From: Cellulomonas chengniuliangii
Lineage (GTDB): Bacteria; Actinomycetota; Actinomycetes; Actinomycetales; Cellulomonadaceae
DNA length: 64,000 nucleotides
Direction of reading: 5' to 3'
Assembly (NCBI RefSeq): GCF_024508335.1
Contig: NZ_CP101988.1
Location: 3,286,001 to 3,350,000, forward strand
Every line of letters starts with the position of its first letter. Position 1 is the stretch's first letter. Below are positions 1 to 8,800 of this stretch, in pieces. The translations under genes and the position numbers were made by a program. The notes below the pieces were generated by a model. The model had not been told where the DNA came from, did not search any database, and saw nothing but the letters and a program-made list of their open reading frames with translations.

Positions 1-266
1 CGACGGCGCTCGTCGTGCTCGTCTGGCCGCTCCTGCGCAGCCGCTGGCTGAAGGCGGGGGCGGTCGTCGGCGCCGCGTCGCTCATGGTGCTCACCGCGCT
101 GGACCGGGTGATGCTCGGCGCCCATTACCCGTCCGACGTGTTCGCCGGCGCCGTCCTCGGCGTCGGACTCGTCCTGGCGTCCTACCTCGGGTACCGGGGC
201 TGGTCGCCGCCGCACGACACCGCACTGGTGGATCCGATCGACCGATCGACGGAGGCAGCTCGATGA
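1..266 (+). CDS. PAP2-family phosphatase, C-terminal part (5' end outside window)
   Basis: The frame is open from the first full codon at base 3, so the start lies to the left. What remains is two hydrophobic segments around the motif GAHYPSDVFAG, the third PAP2 signature (histidine plus aspartate of the phosphatase centre). The family removes phosphate from lipid or isoprenoid phosphates at the membrane. The stop overlaps the next start as ATGA at 263-266, so it is translationally coupled to a second PAP2 gene and then a lipid kinase. The substrate cannot be told from this fragment. Confidence 0.8.
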   Translation, partial: TALVVLVWPLLRSRWLKAGAVVGAASLMVLTALDRVMLGAHYPSDVFAGAVLGVGLVLASYLGYRGWSPPHDTALVDPIDRSTEAAR

Positions 267-997
267 GGCTGGACCTGGACAGGCACACGAACGACCCCTC
301 CATACCCACGGCTCGGCAGGTGCGGCACGACCTGGCGGTCCGGGTGGGTGTGCCCGCTGTCGTGCTGTGGTTGGCGGTGGTCGGGCTCGGGCTGCTGGTC
401 ACCGGCCCACTGGCGGCGCTCGGCGAGCGCGAGCTGACGGTCAACGAGTGGTTCGTGGCGCACCGCACGGAGCTGCTCGACTCGCTCACGCACATCTGGA
501 GCCCGATCGGCACCACGGAGACCGTCATCGGGATCTGCCTCGTGGTGGTCGGCGCCGTGTGGTGGCGCACCCGGCAGTGGTGGTACGCCGTCGTGCCCGC
601 GATCGCTGTCGCCACGCAGGCCGCGGTGTTCCTGGTGGCGGCGCTCGTGGTCGGCAGGGAACGGCCAGACGTGGCGCAGCTGGACGTGGCGCCGCCGACG
701 TCGAGCTTCCCGAGCGGGCACTCCGGCGCCGCGACGGCGCTGTACGTCACGCTCGCGATGATGGCTCAGCGCGTGGAACGCACCTGGGTGCGCGTCAGCG
801 TCACGGTGATCCTGCTCGTGCTGCCGATGCTCGTCGTCTACTCCCGCCTCTACCGCGGGATGCACCACGTGAGCGACGTCATCGTCGGCGTGCTCAACGG
901 CCTGGTGTGCGCGGTGCTGGCCTGGAACTACCTGCGCACGTCGCCGCGCCCGGCACGCGACGCCACCGCTGTGCGCGCCGTCGAGCGTGCCCGATGA
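263..997 (+). CDS. PAP2-family membrane phosphatase
   Basis: A 244-residue integral membrane protein with all three PAP2 phosphatase motifs in order: VVGRERPD, the central FPSGHSGA, and SRLYRGMHHVSDV. About five or six hydrophobic segments are visible. The family dephosphorylates phosphatidic acid, undecaprenyl pyrophosphate or related lipids. It overlaps its neighbours by 4 nt on both sides (ATGA), so three genes are coupled: PAP2, PAP2 and a diacylglycerol-kinase-like enzyme. That pairing of a lipid kinase with lipid phosphatases suggests phospholipid or carrier-lipid turnover. Exact substrate unknown. Confidence 0.88.
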   Translation: MRLDLDRHTNDPSIPTARQVRHDLAVRVGVPAVVLWLAVVGLGLLVTGPLAALGERELTVNEWFVAHRTELLDSLTHIWSPIGTTETVIGICLVVVGAVWWRTRQWWYAVVPAIAVATQAAVFLVAALVVGRERPDVAQLDVAPPTSSFPSGHSGAATALYVTLAMMAQRVERTWVRVSVTVILLVLPMLVVYSRLYRGMHHVSDVIVGVLNGLVCAVLAWNYLRTSPRPARDATAVRAVERAR

Positions 998-1902
998 CCC
1001 GGGTCGCCGTCGTCGCGAACCCCGTCAAGCTCGACGACCCAGACTCGGTGCGGCGCGTCGTCGACGGAGTGTTGGCGGACCGCGGGCTGGAGCCCGCGCT
1101 GTGGCTGGAGACGACCGAGGAGGACCCGGGCTGCGGGCCAACCCGCGAGGCGCTGGACCAGGGCGCCGACCTGGTGTGCGCGCTCGGCGGCGACGGCACC
1201 GTGCGCGCCGTCGGCGAGGCGCTGGCGGGTGGCGACGTCCCGCTCGGGTTGCTGCCGGCGGGCACCGGCAACCTGCTCGCCCGCGCGCTGGGCCTCCCCC
1301 TCACCAGCCTCGAGGACGCGCTCGACATCGCGTTGGACGGCCGGACCCACCGGCTCGACGTCGGAGGGCTGCGCGTCGACGGGTCGGATGAGGAGCTGGT
1401 GTTCCTCGTCATGGCGGGCATGGGGCTGGACGCCGAGGCGATGGCCCACGCGGACGAGCGGCTCAAGGGCGCCGTCGGATGGCCGGCCTACCTCGTGTCC
1501 GGCGCGCGGGCGGCGGTGCGCGGTGGCTTCGTCGCCAGCGTGCAGACCCGTGGCGGCAAGGCGGTGACGCGCACGGTCCGCGCCGTCGTCATCGGGAACA
1601 GCGGGCGCCTGCAGGGCGGAGTCGAGCTCCTGCCGGACGCCAGCCTCGACGACGGGCTGCTCGACGTCGCGGTCGTCGCCCCGCGGGGCCTCGTCGGCTG
1701 GATCCGCACGATCACGACGGTCGTCTCATCCGGCCGTGGCCACGCGCACCTGGAGCGGCGCCAGACGACGGACGTGCGGGTGTCCACGCGCCACCCCACC
1801 GAGGTGCAGCTCGACGGCGACGCCCTCGGCGAGCACCGGGTGCTCACCTGTCGGGTCCGGCCGGGCGCGCTCCCGGTGCGGCTGCCCGCTGAACACGACT
1901 GA
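994..1902 (+). CDS. Diacylglycerol kinase family lipid kinase
   Basis: A 302-residue soluble protein beginning MTRVAVVANPVK, with the ATP-binding GGDGTVRAV motif near residue 68 and a following LLPAGTGNLLARALGLP segment, both typical of the DAGK catalytic domain (DagK, YegS, sphingosine-kinase-like). The C-terminal half fits the usual beta-sandwich domain. The start at 994 is preferred because it overlaps the preceding stop as ATGA; the same frame is open far upstream but only as a shadow. It probably phosphorylates diacylglycerol or a related lipid, opposing the two upstream phosphatases. Confidence 0.88.
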   Translation: MTRVAVVANPVKLDDPDSVRRVVDGVLADRGLEPALWLETTEEDPGCGPTREALDQGADLVCALGGDGTVRAVGEALAGGDVPLGLLPAGTGNLLARALGLPLTSLEDALDIALDGRTHRLDVGGLRVDGSDEELVFLVMAGMGLDAEAMAHADERLKGAVGWPAYLVSGARAAVRGGFVASVQTRGGKAVTRTVRAVVIGNSGRLQGGVELLPDASLDDGLLDVAVVAPRGLVGWIRTITTVVSSGRGHAHLERRQTTDVRVSTRHPTEVQLDGDALGEHRVLTCRVRPGALPVRLPAEHD

Positions 1903-1958
1903 GCACCCACGAGGCCCGGGCCGCTGAGAGACATCGCGATCCGAACCATGCTGGCCTC

Positions 1959-2921
1959 TCAGGGGTGGGGCTTCGGCGGATGTGCTTCGGGACGGCCCAC
2001 CTCAGCCACGTCGGATGACCGACGACGCCGGACGATCGTCCCCGCCCCGCCGATAGCCGCCCCGAGAGCCGCTCCCCCGATCGCGCTGCGCCCGTCGTGA
2101 GGTCCCGGCCGGACTGTCACGGAGTACGAGAGGAAGCCGGGTCCGTCCACGGAGACCGTTCCCTCGACATTCGCGCGCGCCACGGTGAAGCTCGTCGCGC
2201 CGACCTCCCGTTTGACGTCGTCGATGCGCCAGCCGGCCGCGACGATCGCCGCCTGCACATCGTCGACGTCGGGCGTCGAGGTCGGTGGCGTCGCCAGGAG
2301 CATCACCGTCTCGGCGATCGGCACGGGTTCATCCGGCGTATAGCCGGGCGGCACCAGGTCACGAGCTGCGGCCTCCAGATCGCTCTGCGACGGGCGCAGC
2401 ACGAGGAAGCCGAGGCCCCCGCCGACCGTCGTCCCGACCAGGCCGCCCGCGAGCGCGGCCAGCGCCGCCACAACGAGTCCCCGTCGGGCGCCATCGCGCA
2501 TCGGCACCACCCTTCCAGTGAGCCGGCGCTCCGTGATGAGGAAGGCCACCGTGCCTGCGGCGGGCAAGCTCACCGGGACGAGGCCTGCCATGAATGGCAC
2601 CCCCACAGCGGTGAGAAGGCCGGTCGCGAACCCGAGCAGCACAGCGCCGACGACCGCGGCGAGCGTCGCCCAGCCCGCGGCCGCCCGGGCGTGCGGGTGC
2701 GGGAACGTCCGACGCGCGACGACGTAGAGGAGCCACACAGAACCACCGAACGACACCAGCCCGGCGAGGAGGGCCGCGACGACGGCGCCCCCGAGGTTCC
2801 CCATCCCGCCCTCGTCCGTCGTGAACGCCTCGACAAGAAGCAGCCCGACACCCCACGCGACGACGTTCGCGACGGCGACCGCGAGCCACGGGGACAGCAC
2901 GAGCCAGGCGGTGCGTCGCAC
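1959..2921 (-). CDS. Hypothetical multi-pass membrane protein
   Basis: A 320-residue protein with about five hydrophobic segments in its first 180 residues, then a roughly 120-residue extracytoplasmic region rich in T, V and D, a small glycine/alanine hydrophobic stretch (AIGGAALGAAIGGAG) and a basic tail. I do not recognise a family. It is convergent with the lipid-kinase operon and stands alone on its strand. The soluble part resembles small sensory or lipoprotein-like folds only in a general way, and no function is proposed. Confidence 0.6.
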   Translation of the reverse strand: MRRTAWLVLSPWLAVAVANVVAWGVGLLLVEAFTTDEGGMGNLGGAVVAALLAGLVSFGGSVWLLYVVARRTFPHPHARAAAGWATLAAVVGAVLLGFATGLLTAVGVPFMAGLVPVSLPAAGTVAFLITERRLTGRVVPMRDGARRGLVVAALAALAGGLVGTTVGGGLGFLVLRPSQSDLEAAARDLVPPGYTPDEPVPIAETVMLLATPPTSTPDVDDVQAAIVAAGWRIDDVKREVGATSFTVARANVEGTVSVDGPGFLSYSVTVRPGPHDGRSAIGGAALGAAIGGAGTIVRRRRSSDVAEVGRPEAHPPKPHP

Positions 2922-3280
2922 GACGGCCCCTTCCGGTCGGGCCCGACGCTAGGGCGTCGCACGAGCGCATCGCGCCCGGCGGACGGGTGACGGCCTCAGA
3001 CCGGCCATCCCTCGCTGGCAGGCCCGCCCGATAATCGCCTGGCTGCGCAGCTGAGACGGCAATCGCGCCCAACGGTCATCGCGTCCGTCGAAGGACGGCG
3101 AGAGGCCCATCGCGCCCGCAGCGCGAGGGCCCCTCTCGGACCCGGCCCGGCTTGAACGGGCAGCCACCCTCACCAACTGCGGGCTGGGCGCGCCCTTACC
3201 GGGTAGACGCACCTTGGGCGGGTTCAGGCATGAACGTACATCCAGTTGCCAGCGCGATCAGCCGGAATAGGAGACACGTC
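2922..3280. other. Gene-free stretch
   Basis: About 360 bases without a frame I would defend on either strand. The only texture I see is a short motif, ATCGCGCCC or a one-base variant, recurring four times at roughly 2966, 3062, 3077 and 3109. It probably holds the promoter of the leftward membrane-protein gene near 2922-3000 and the end of the leftward reductase operon near 3280. Confidence 0.5.
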
Positions 3281-3967
3281 CTAGGTCGCGGCCCACTCCG
3301 CCGCGGCGAGTGCCGCGCGAACGACCTCGGCGCCTGCGGGCCTTGCGGGAAGCGGGCCGGATGCCAGCTCGGCGCCGTACGGAATGGCATACGCGGGGGT
3401 GTCGCGCTGCGTGCGCCAGTTCTCGGCGAGTGGGCCGGCATCCACGGTGTCGAAGCCGATGCTGTCGAAGAACTCGCTCACCGTCTGCTTCGCGGCCGAG
3501 TCGTCACCGGTGATCGGCAGCGCCGACCGATCCGCGCTGCCGGCCGGCCGCGCCAGCGACCTCAGGTGCTCGACCCAGATGTTGTTGAGGCCTTTGACCA
3601 CGCGGGCGTTCGGGAGGTGCTTCTGCAGCAGCTCACCGGTGGTGGTGGACCGGTTCTCCAGCTCGTCGACGACGCCGTCCCGTGCCGGGTAGTAGTTGTT
3701 GGCGTCGATGACCACCTTGCCCGCCAGGGGCTCCACCGGGACGTCGAGATATGCCCGCAGCGGCACGGCCACCACCACGATGTCCGCAGCCGATGCGGCC
3801 TCCGCGGGGGTCGCGGCCCGCGCCCGCGGCCCCAGCTCGGACACGAGGTCCCGGAGGGTCTCCGGGCCACGTGAGTTGCTGAGCACCACGTCATGACCGG
3901 CGGCGACCGCCAACCGCGCCACAGTGCTGCCGATGTCGCCGCTGCCGATCAGCCCGATCGTCGTCAT
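3281..3967 (-). CDS. NADPH-dependent F420 reductase-like oxidoreductase
   Basis: A 228-residue protein starting MTTIGLIGSGDIGSTVARLA, a Rossmann nucleotide-binding loop (GxGxxG). It continues with features of the F420:NADP oxidoreductase (Fno/NpdG-like) family such as VVVAVPLRAYLDVP, VVIDANNYYPARDG and GDDSAAKQTVSEF. Family members move hydride between NADP and F420 or are annotated as NAD(P)-binding proteins of unknown acceptor. It follows the flavin reductase gene by 5 nt on the same strand, so the two form an operon divergent from a MarR gene. The acceptor cannot be read from sequence. Confidence 0.8.
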   Translation of the reverse strand: MTTIGLIGSGDIGSTVARLAVAAGHDVVLSNSRGPETLRDLVSELGPRARAATPAEAASAADIVVVAVPLRAYLDVPVEPLAGKVVIDANNYYPARDGVVDELENRSTTTGELLQKHLPNARVVKGLNNIWVEHLRSLARPAGSADRSALPITGDDSAAKQTVSEFFDSIGFDTVDAGPLAENWRTQRDTPAYAIPYGAELASGPLPARPAGAEVVRAALAAAEWAAT

Positions 3968-3972
3968 GGGAG

Positions 3973-4617
3973 TCAACGACCCGTCGCCGAAGCGGCTGCC
4001 GTGCGGCCGGCCTGCGAGGCCGCCTCGTGGGCGACCTTCTTCATGAGCTCGGCGGACTCCAGGAACGGATCCATGGCGGGGTTGACTCCGGCCAGGGTGA
4101 GCTCGCGCTCGATGAGGGTGAGCTCGGCGCCCCACACGTCGCCGATGATGCGACGCAGGTACTCGGTGTTGTGGTCCCAGCCCTCGCGTGGAGTGCCGGG
4201 CGCGTACCCACCGCCCCGGGTGGTGAGCACGATCGCGTGCTTGCCCTCGAGCAGCCGCTCGCCGTTCTCCCCGCCGGCGATGGCCAGGTCGATCCAGGTC
4301 TTGACGTGCTGGGAGACGCCCCAGTTGTAGAGGGGCAGCGCGAGGACGGCCGCCTCGGCCTGCCGCAGCTCGTCGGCGAGGGTGCGGGCGAGGGCGACGG
4401 CGTCGCGCTGGGCGGGTGTGCGCTGGTCCTCGGGGGTGAACCCGGCGTGGACGGCCGCCGCCCAGGCGTCGCCGGGAAGCGGCTCGGCGCCCAGGTGGCG
4501 GCGGACGAAGGCGGTCTCTCGGCGGGTGGCGGACCACTCGGCCTCGACGACGTCGGCAAGTTCTGTGCTGGCTGAGCGCTGACCCTGGATGCTGGCGTCG
4601 ATGCGAAGGACGGACAT
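3973..4617 (-). CDS. FMN-dependent NAD(P)H quinone/azo reductase (AzoR/flavodoxin-fold)
   Basis: A 214-residue flavodoxin-fold protein. It begins MSVLRIDASIQGQRSAST, the FMN phosphate loop of the AzoR/MdaB group, and later shows LPLYNWGVSQHVKTWIDL and LTTRGGGYAPGTPREGWD, the flavin-contacting segments of AzoR-type enzymes. The start at 4617 has a GGAG Shine-Dalgarno 8 nt upstream; a longer start at 4653 would run into the operator. The family reduces quinones, azo compounds and electrophiles by two electrons. Two palindromic operators immediately upstream and a divergent MarR gene point to induction by a toxic compound. Confidence 0.85.
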   Translation of the reverse strand: MSVLRIDASIQGQRSASTELADVVEAEWSATRRETAFVRRHLGAEPLPGDAWAAAVHAGFTPEDQRTPAQRDAVALARTLADELRQAEAAVLALPLYNWGVSQHVKTWIDLAIAGGENGERLLEGKHAIVLTTRGGGYAPGTPREGWDHNTEYLRRIIGDVWGAELTLIERELTLAGVNPAMDPFLESAELMKKVAHEAASQAGRTAAASATGR

Positions 4618-4638
4618 GGGTGGGATCTCCTGTCGGGC

Positions 4639-4688
4639 GACTTGAACGTTCAAGTCACACTGCCACGGCTGACTTGAACATTCAAGTC
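4639..4688. promoter_or_regulatory. Twin palindromic operator, probably for the divergent MarR regulator
   Basis: Two 18-bp inverted repeats: GACTTGAACGTTCAAGTC at 4639-4656 (perfect) and GACTTGAACATTCAAGTC at 4671-4688 (one mismatch at the dyad). Their centres are 32 bp apart, about three helical turns. The left one abuts the reductase start and the right one ends 5 nt before the MarR gene's -10 box, so one protein could shut both promoters. That MarR binds here is inferred from position and symmetry. Confidence 0.85.
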
Positions 4689-4692
4689 GGGA

Positions 4693-4698
4693 TAGGGT
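4693..4698 (+). promoter_or_regulatory. -10 box (TAGGGT) of a leaderless start
   Basis: TAGGGT lies 6 nt before the GTG start of the MarR gene, the spacing expected if transcription begins at the start codon. No Shine-Dalgarno is seen. The operator palindrome ends at 4688 and so sits in the promoter spacer. Confidence 0.6.
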
Positions 4699-4704
4699 GT
4701 CGTC

Positions 4705-5250
4705 GTGCCCAGTCCCACCCCGTGGCTCGACCAGGACGAGCGGTCCGCCTGGATCTCACTGATGGCCATGCTGGCGAGCGTTCCGCCGGCGATCGACGCG
4801 CAGCTCAAGGGCGACTCGGGGTTGAACTTCTTCGAGTACTCGATGCTGTCGCAACTGTCCGGCGCCCCCGACCGTGCGCTACAGATGAGCGGGCTGGCCC
4901 AGCTGGTCGGCGGCACACTCTCGCGGCTGTCCCACGCCGCGAGCAGGCTCGAAGCCCAAGGCCTGGTCCGCCGGCGCGTGGCCACCGGCGAGTCCCGCTG
5001 CACCGAGCTGGTGCTCACCGACGAGGGCATGACGCTGCTCGAGAACGCGGCCCCAGGCCACGTCCGGGAGGCGCGCCGACTGGTCTTCGACGTGCTCACC
5101 CGGGAGCAGGTGGTTCACCTCCGCGAGATCGCCCAGGCGCTGGTCAGGGTCGCGGCCCCGGACGTCGCCGAGGCGTTACAGCGGGCGATTGAAGCCGCTG
5201 ACGCGGCGGAGAAGCGCCAGACCGACGCCGACGACCGCCGCCTCGACTGA
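4705..5250 (+). CDS. MarR-family transcriptional regulator
   Basis: A 181-residue protein with the MarR layout: an N-terminal helical dimer region (WISLMAMLASVPPAIDAQL, FFEYSMLSQLSG), a winged helix near residues 55-105 (LQMSGLAQLVGGTLSRLSHAASRLEAQGLVRRR), then the wing (ESRCTELVLTDEGMTLLENA) and a long C-terminal helix. It starts with GTG and is leaderless by the look of its -10 box. It is divergent from the flavin reductase/F420 reductase pair and separated from it by two strong palindromes, so it very likely represses both units and responds to an electrophile or quinone. The inducer is unknown. Confidence 0.9.
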   Translation: MPSPTPWLDQDERSAWISLMAMLASVPPAIDAQLKGDSGLNFFEYSMLSQLSGAPDRALQMSGLAQLVGGTLSRLSHAASRLEAQGLVRRRVATGESRCTELVLTDEGMTLLENAAPGHVREARRLVFDVLTREQVVHLREIAQALVRVAAPDVAEALQRAIEAADAAEKRQTDADDRRLD

Positions 5251-5255
5251 CGCGG

Positions 5256-5705
5256 TCAGCCGGCGCAGCCCTCGCTGGCGACGCGCATCATCCCGCGGAT
5301 GCCCACGAGCAGCCCGGAGACCTCGTCGGGCGTGAGGCGTTCGAGCAACTCCCGGCCGAAGGAGTCGGGCATCACCACGGTGTCGCGGAGCACCTCTTGG
5401 CCGTGCTCGGTGATGGAGAGCAGGCGCACGCGGCGGTCGTCGGCCCCGGCGCGCCGGGCGACGAGGCCGAGCCCCACGAGCCCGTCGACGATGCCCGTGG
5501 TCGTGGCCGGGGTGACGTCGAGCAGTCTGGCGACCTCACCCGCGGGGACGGCGCCTGACACCTGGAGGACGGCGAGGACCCGGACCTGCTGCGCGGTGAG
5601 GTGGGTGCGGGAGGAGATGGCGTGCAGGCGCTGGGCGACGAGCAGGTCCTCGAGCTCGTCGCGGGCGGCGAGCAGCTCGTCGAGGGCGCCGGGCTGCGTC
5701 GTCAT
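5256..5705 (-). CDS. MarR-family transcriptional regulator (second)
   Basis: A 149-residue MarR protein from MTTQPGALDELLAARDEL. The winged helix is clear ([41 protein letters not shown], then AGADDRRVRLLSITEHGQEVL). A longer start at 5741 would add 12 residues and overlap the promoter repeats, so 5705 is preferred. Its stop lies 5 nt from that of the other MarR gene (convergent). It is divergent from the RND exporter, with two GGTTRGGCTAASC repeats in between. It may control that exporter, or both may answer to an iron regulator. Confidence 0.85.
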   Translation of the reverse strand: MTTQPGALDELLAARDELEDLLVAQRLHAISSRTHLTAQQVRVLAVLQVSGAVPAGEVARLLDVTPATTTGIVDGLVGLGLVARRAGADDRRVRLLSITEHGQEVLRDTVVMPDSFGRELLERLTPDEVSGLLVGIRGMMRVASEGCAG

Positions 5706-5723
5706 GCACGGCAGCCTACTACT

Positions 5724-5765
5724 TAGGGTTGGGCTAAGCATTTACTTCGGGTTAGGCTAACCAAC
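5724..5765. promoter_or_regulatory. Iron-box-like (DtxR/IdeR) double site upstream of exporter and MarR
   Basis: GGTTAGGCTAACC at 5750-5762 is a perfect 13-bp core of the DtxR/IdeR iron box. Aligned by eye to TTAGGTTAGGCTAACCTAA, bases 5747-5765 match 15 of 19. A second copy, GGTTGGGCTAAGC at 5727-5739, matches 12 of 19 over 5724-5742; the centres are 23 bp apart. The sites lie in the only promoter region between the MarR and RND genes. They could instead be operators of the MarR protein itself. Confidence 0.6.
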
Positions 5766-5815
5766 CCCGAGCGACGCCCGCCGCCACGGACCCCTGCCCC
5801 TGAGGGAGCCCTCTC

Positions 5816-8800
5816 GTGTACAGACTCGCCCGGCTGTCGCTCGCCCAGCGCGCAGTGACCGCCCTCGTGACCGTCGCGGTCACGCTCCTCGGCCTCGTCA
5901 GCCTCGGGTCGCTCAAGCAGGAGCTCATCCCGTCCGTTTCCTTCCCGACCGCCGCGGTCCTCGCCGTGGCGCCCGGCTCGTCGCCCGACGTCGTCGAGCA
6001 GCAGGTCACCGTGCCACTGGAGAACGCCATCCAAGGCGTGCGCGGCGTCGAGGACGTGACCTCGTCCGCGTCCACGGGCCTGACCGTGTCCACCGTGACG
6101 TTCACCTACGGCACCGACATGGCCTCCGCGACGAGCCAGCTCACCGCGGCCATCTCCCGCGTGCAGCGCCAACTGCCCGCCGACGTCGACCCGCAGGTGA
6201 TCGCCGGATCCATCGACGACCTGCCTGTGGTGCAGCTCGCCGCCGCGGGCAGCGCCGACCCGAAGGCGCTCGCGCAGGCCGTCGACGAGGTCCTCGTGCC
6301 CGAGCTCGAGGAGCTCGACGGCATCCGCGACGTCACCGTCACCGGCTCCGCCGCCCGGCAGATCACGCTCGACGTCGACCCCGCCGCCCTCGCCGCCGCG
6401 GGCCTCACGCCCACCGACGTGTCCTCCGTGCTCCAGCAGAACGGCATCACGCTCCCGGCCGGCACCGTCACCGAGGGGCACACCACCTGGTCGGTGCAGG
6501 CGGGCGCGCCGATCACCAGCGTGGAGCAGCTCGCCGCCCTGCCGCTGACCGGCGCGACCGGAGCCGTGGCGCCGCTCGGCGACGTCGTCGACGTCATCGA
6601 CGGCGAGCAGGCGCAGACGTCGTTCTCGCGCCTCGACGGCGAGCCGTCGCTGGCCGTCGCGATCACCAAGACGCCGGACGGGAACACCGTCGACGTCTCG
6701 CACGAGGTGAACGACGTCCTCGCGTCCGCCCGCGACAGCCTCGCGGCGCGCGGCGTGACCGTGTCCATCGTCTTCGACCAGGCCCCGTTCATCGAGGAGT
6801 CCATCCACGGCCTGGCCACCGAGGGCGGGCTCGGCCTGCTGTTCGCGGTCATCGTGATCCTGGCGTTCCTCGCGTCGGTGCGCTCCACGCTCGTGTCCGC
6901 CGTGTCGATCCCGCTGTCGCTGCTCGTCGCGTTCGCCGTCATGAACGTCACCGGCTACACCCTCAACCTGCTCACGCTGTCCGCGCTCACCATCGCCATC
7001 GGCCGCGTGGTCGACGACGCGATCGTCGTCATCGAGAACATCAAGCGGCACCTGTCCTACGGGGAGCCGAAGCGCGAGGCGATCATCGGCGCCGTCCGCG
7101 AGGTCGGCGGCGCGATCACCGCATCGACCGTCGCGACCGTCGCCGTGTTCGCGCCCATCGGGTTCGTCGGCGGCGTGGTCGGAGAGCTGTTCCGGCCCTT
7201 CGCCATGACCGTCGCGATCGCCATGGGCGCGTCGCTGCTCGTCGCGCTCACCATCGTGCCGGTCCTCGCGTACTGGTTCCTCAAGGAGCCCGCGCACGCC
7301 GACGCCGAGGAGGCGGCACGGGTGCGCGAGGCCGCCGAGGCCAAGGAGCGGACCGGGATCTGGCAGCGCGCGTACGTGCCGACCCTGAACGCCGCCCTGC
7401 GCCGGCCGTGGACCGCGATCGCCGTCGCCGGCGCGGTGCTCGTCGGCACGCTCGCCCTGGTCCCCCGCTTGGAGACGAACCTGCTGGGCGACACCGGGCA
7501 GGACACCGCGACCGTCACGCAGACGTTCGCACCCGGCACCTCGCTGCAGGCCCAGGACGACGCCGCCCGGACCGTCGAGCAGGCGCTCGCCGACGTCCCC
7601 GGCGTCATGACCGTGCTCACCACGGTCGGTAACGACGGGCTCGCCACGCTGTTCGGCGGCGGCTCCGCCCCGAAGGCGTCCTACTCCCTCACGCTCGACG
7701 AGGACGCCGACGCCGGGCGCGTGCAGGACGACGCCCGGGCCGCCATCGCGGACCTCGGCGCCGCGCCGACCACGCAGCTCACCGTCTCCGGCGGCGAGGC
7801 CGCGTTCGGCAGCTCGACCGTTGACCTCGTCATCACCGCCGACGACAACGACGCGCTCGCCGACGTCGCCACCACGGTCACCGACGCGGTGTCCGACGTC
7901 GACGGCGTCGAGAGCGTGACGAACAACCTCGCCGCCGACCAGCAGATCGTCGACGTCACGGTCGACCGCGACAAGGCCGCCGCCGCCGGGCTGTCGGAGA
8001 CGGCGCTCGCGGGCATGGTCACCGCGGTCATGCAGCCGTCCCAGATCGGCCAGCTCGACCTCGGGGACGGGCCCGTCACGGTCCGCATGCAGGTCGGGGA
8101 CGCCCCCGCGACCCTCGACGCGCTCGCCGCGACGCCCGTGCTGACCGCGGGCGGCCCGGTGCCGCTGTCGTCGCTCGCCACCGTCGAGAAGGTGGACGTC
8201 CCGTCCGCCATCACCCGCGTCGACGGCTCGCGCTCCGCCACCGTCTCCGTCACGCCCGCCGGGCAGGACGTCGGCAGCCTGTCGCAGTCGCTGCAGAAGG
8301 TCGTCGACGAGATGGAGCTGCCCGCCGGCGCCCACGTCGAGCTCGGCGGTGTCGCCGCCGACCAGCAGGACGCGTTCGGCGACCTGGGGCTCGCGCTGCT
8401 GCTGGCGATCGCGATCGTCTACATCGTCATGGTCGCGACGTTCAACAGCCTCGCCCAGCCGTTCATCCTGCTCATCTCCGTGCCGTTCGCCGCGACCGGC
8501 GCCCTCGGCGCCCTGCTGGTCACCGGCACGCCGCTCGGCGTCCCGGCGCTCATCGGGATGCTCATGCTCGTCGGTGTCGTCGTGTCCAACGCGATCGTGC
8601 TGATCGACCTCATCAACCAGTACCGGGCCGCCGGACGGCCCCTGCTCGAGGCCGTCACCGAGGGCGCCCGCCAGCGGCTGCGGCCCATCGTCATGACCGC
8701 CGCGGCGACGATCTTCGCGCTGCTGCCCATGGCGTTCGGCGCGACCGGCGGCGGGGCGTTCATCTCCCAGCCGCTCGCGCTCGTCGTCATCGGCGGCCTG

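Noticed and set aside
2966-3118. Recurring ATCGCGCCC motif as an operator array
   Set aside because: Spacing is irregular, it is not palindromic, and such words are expected often in this base composition.
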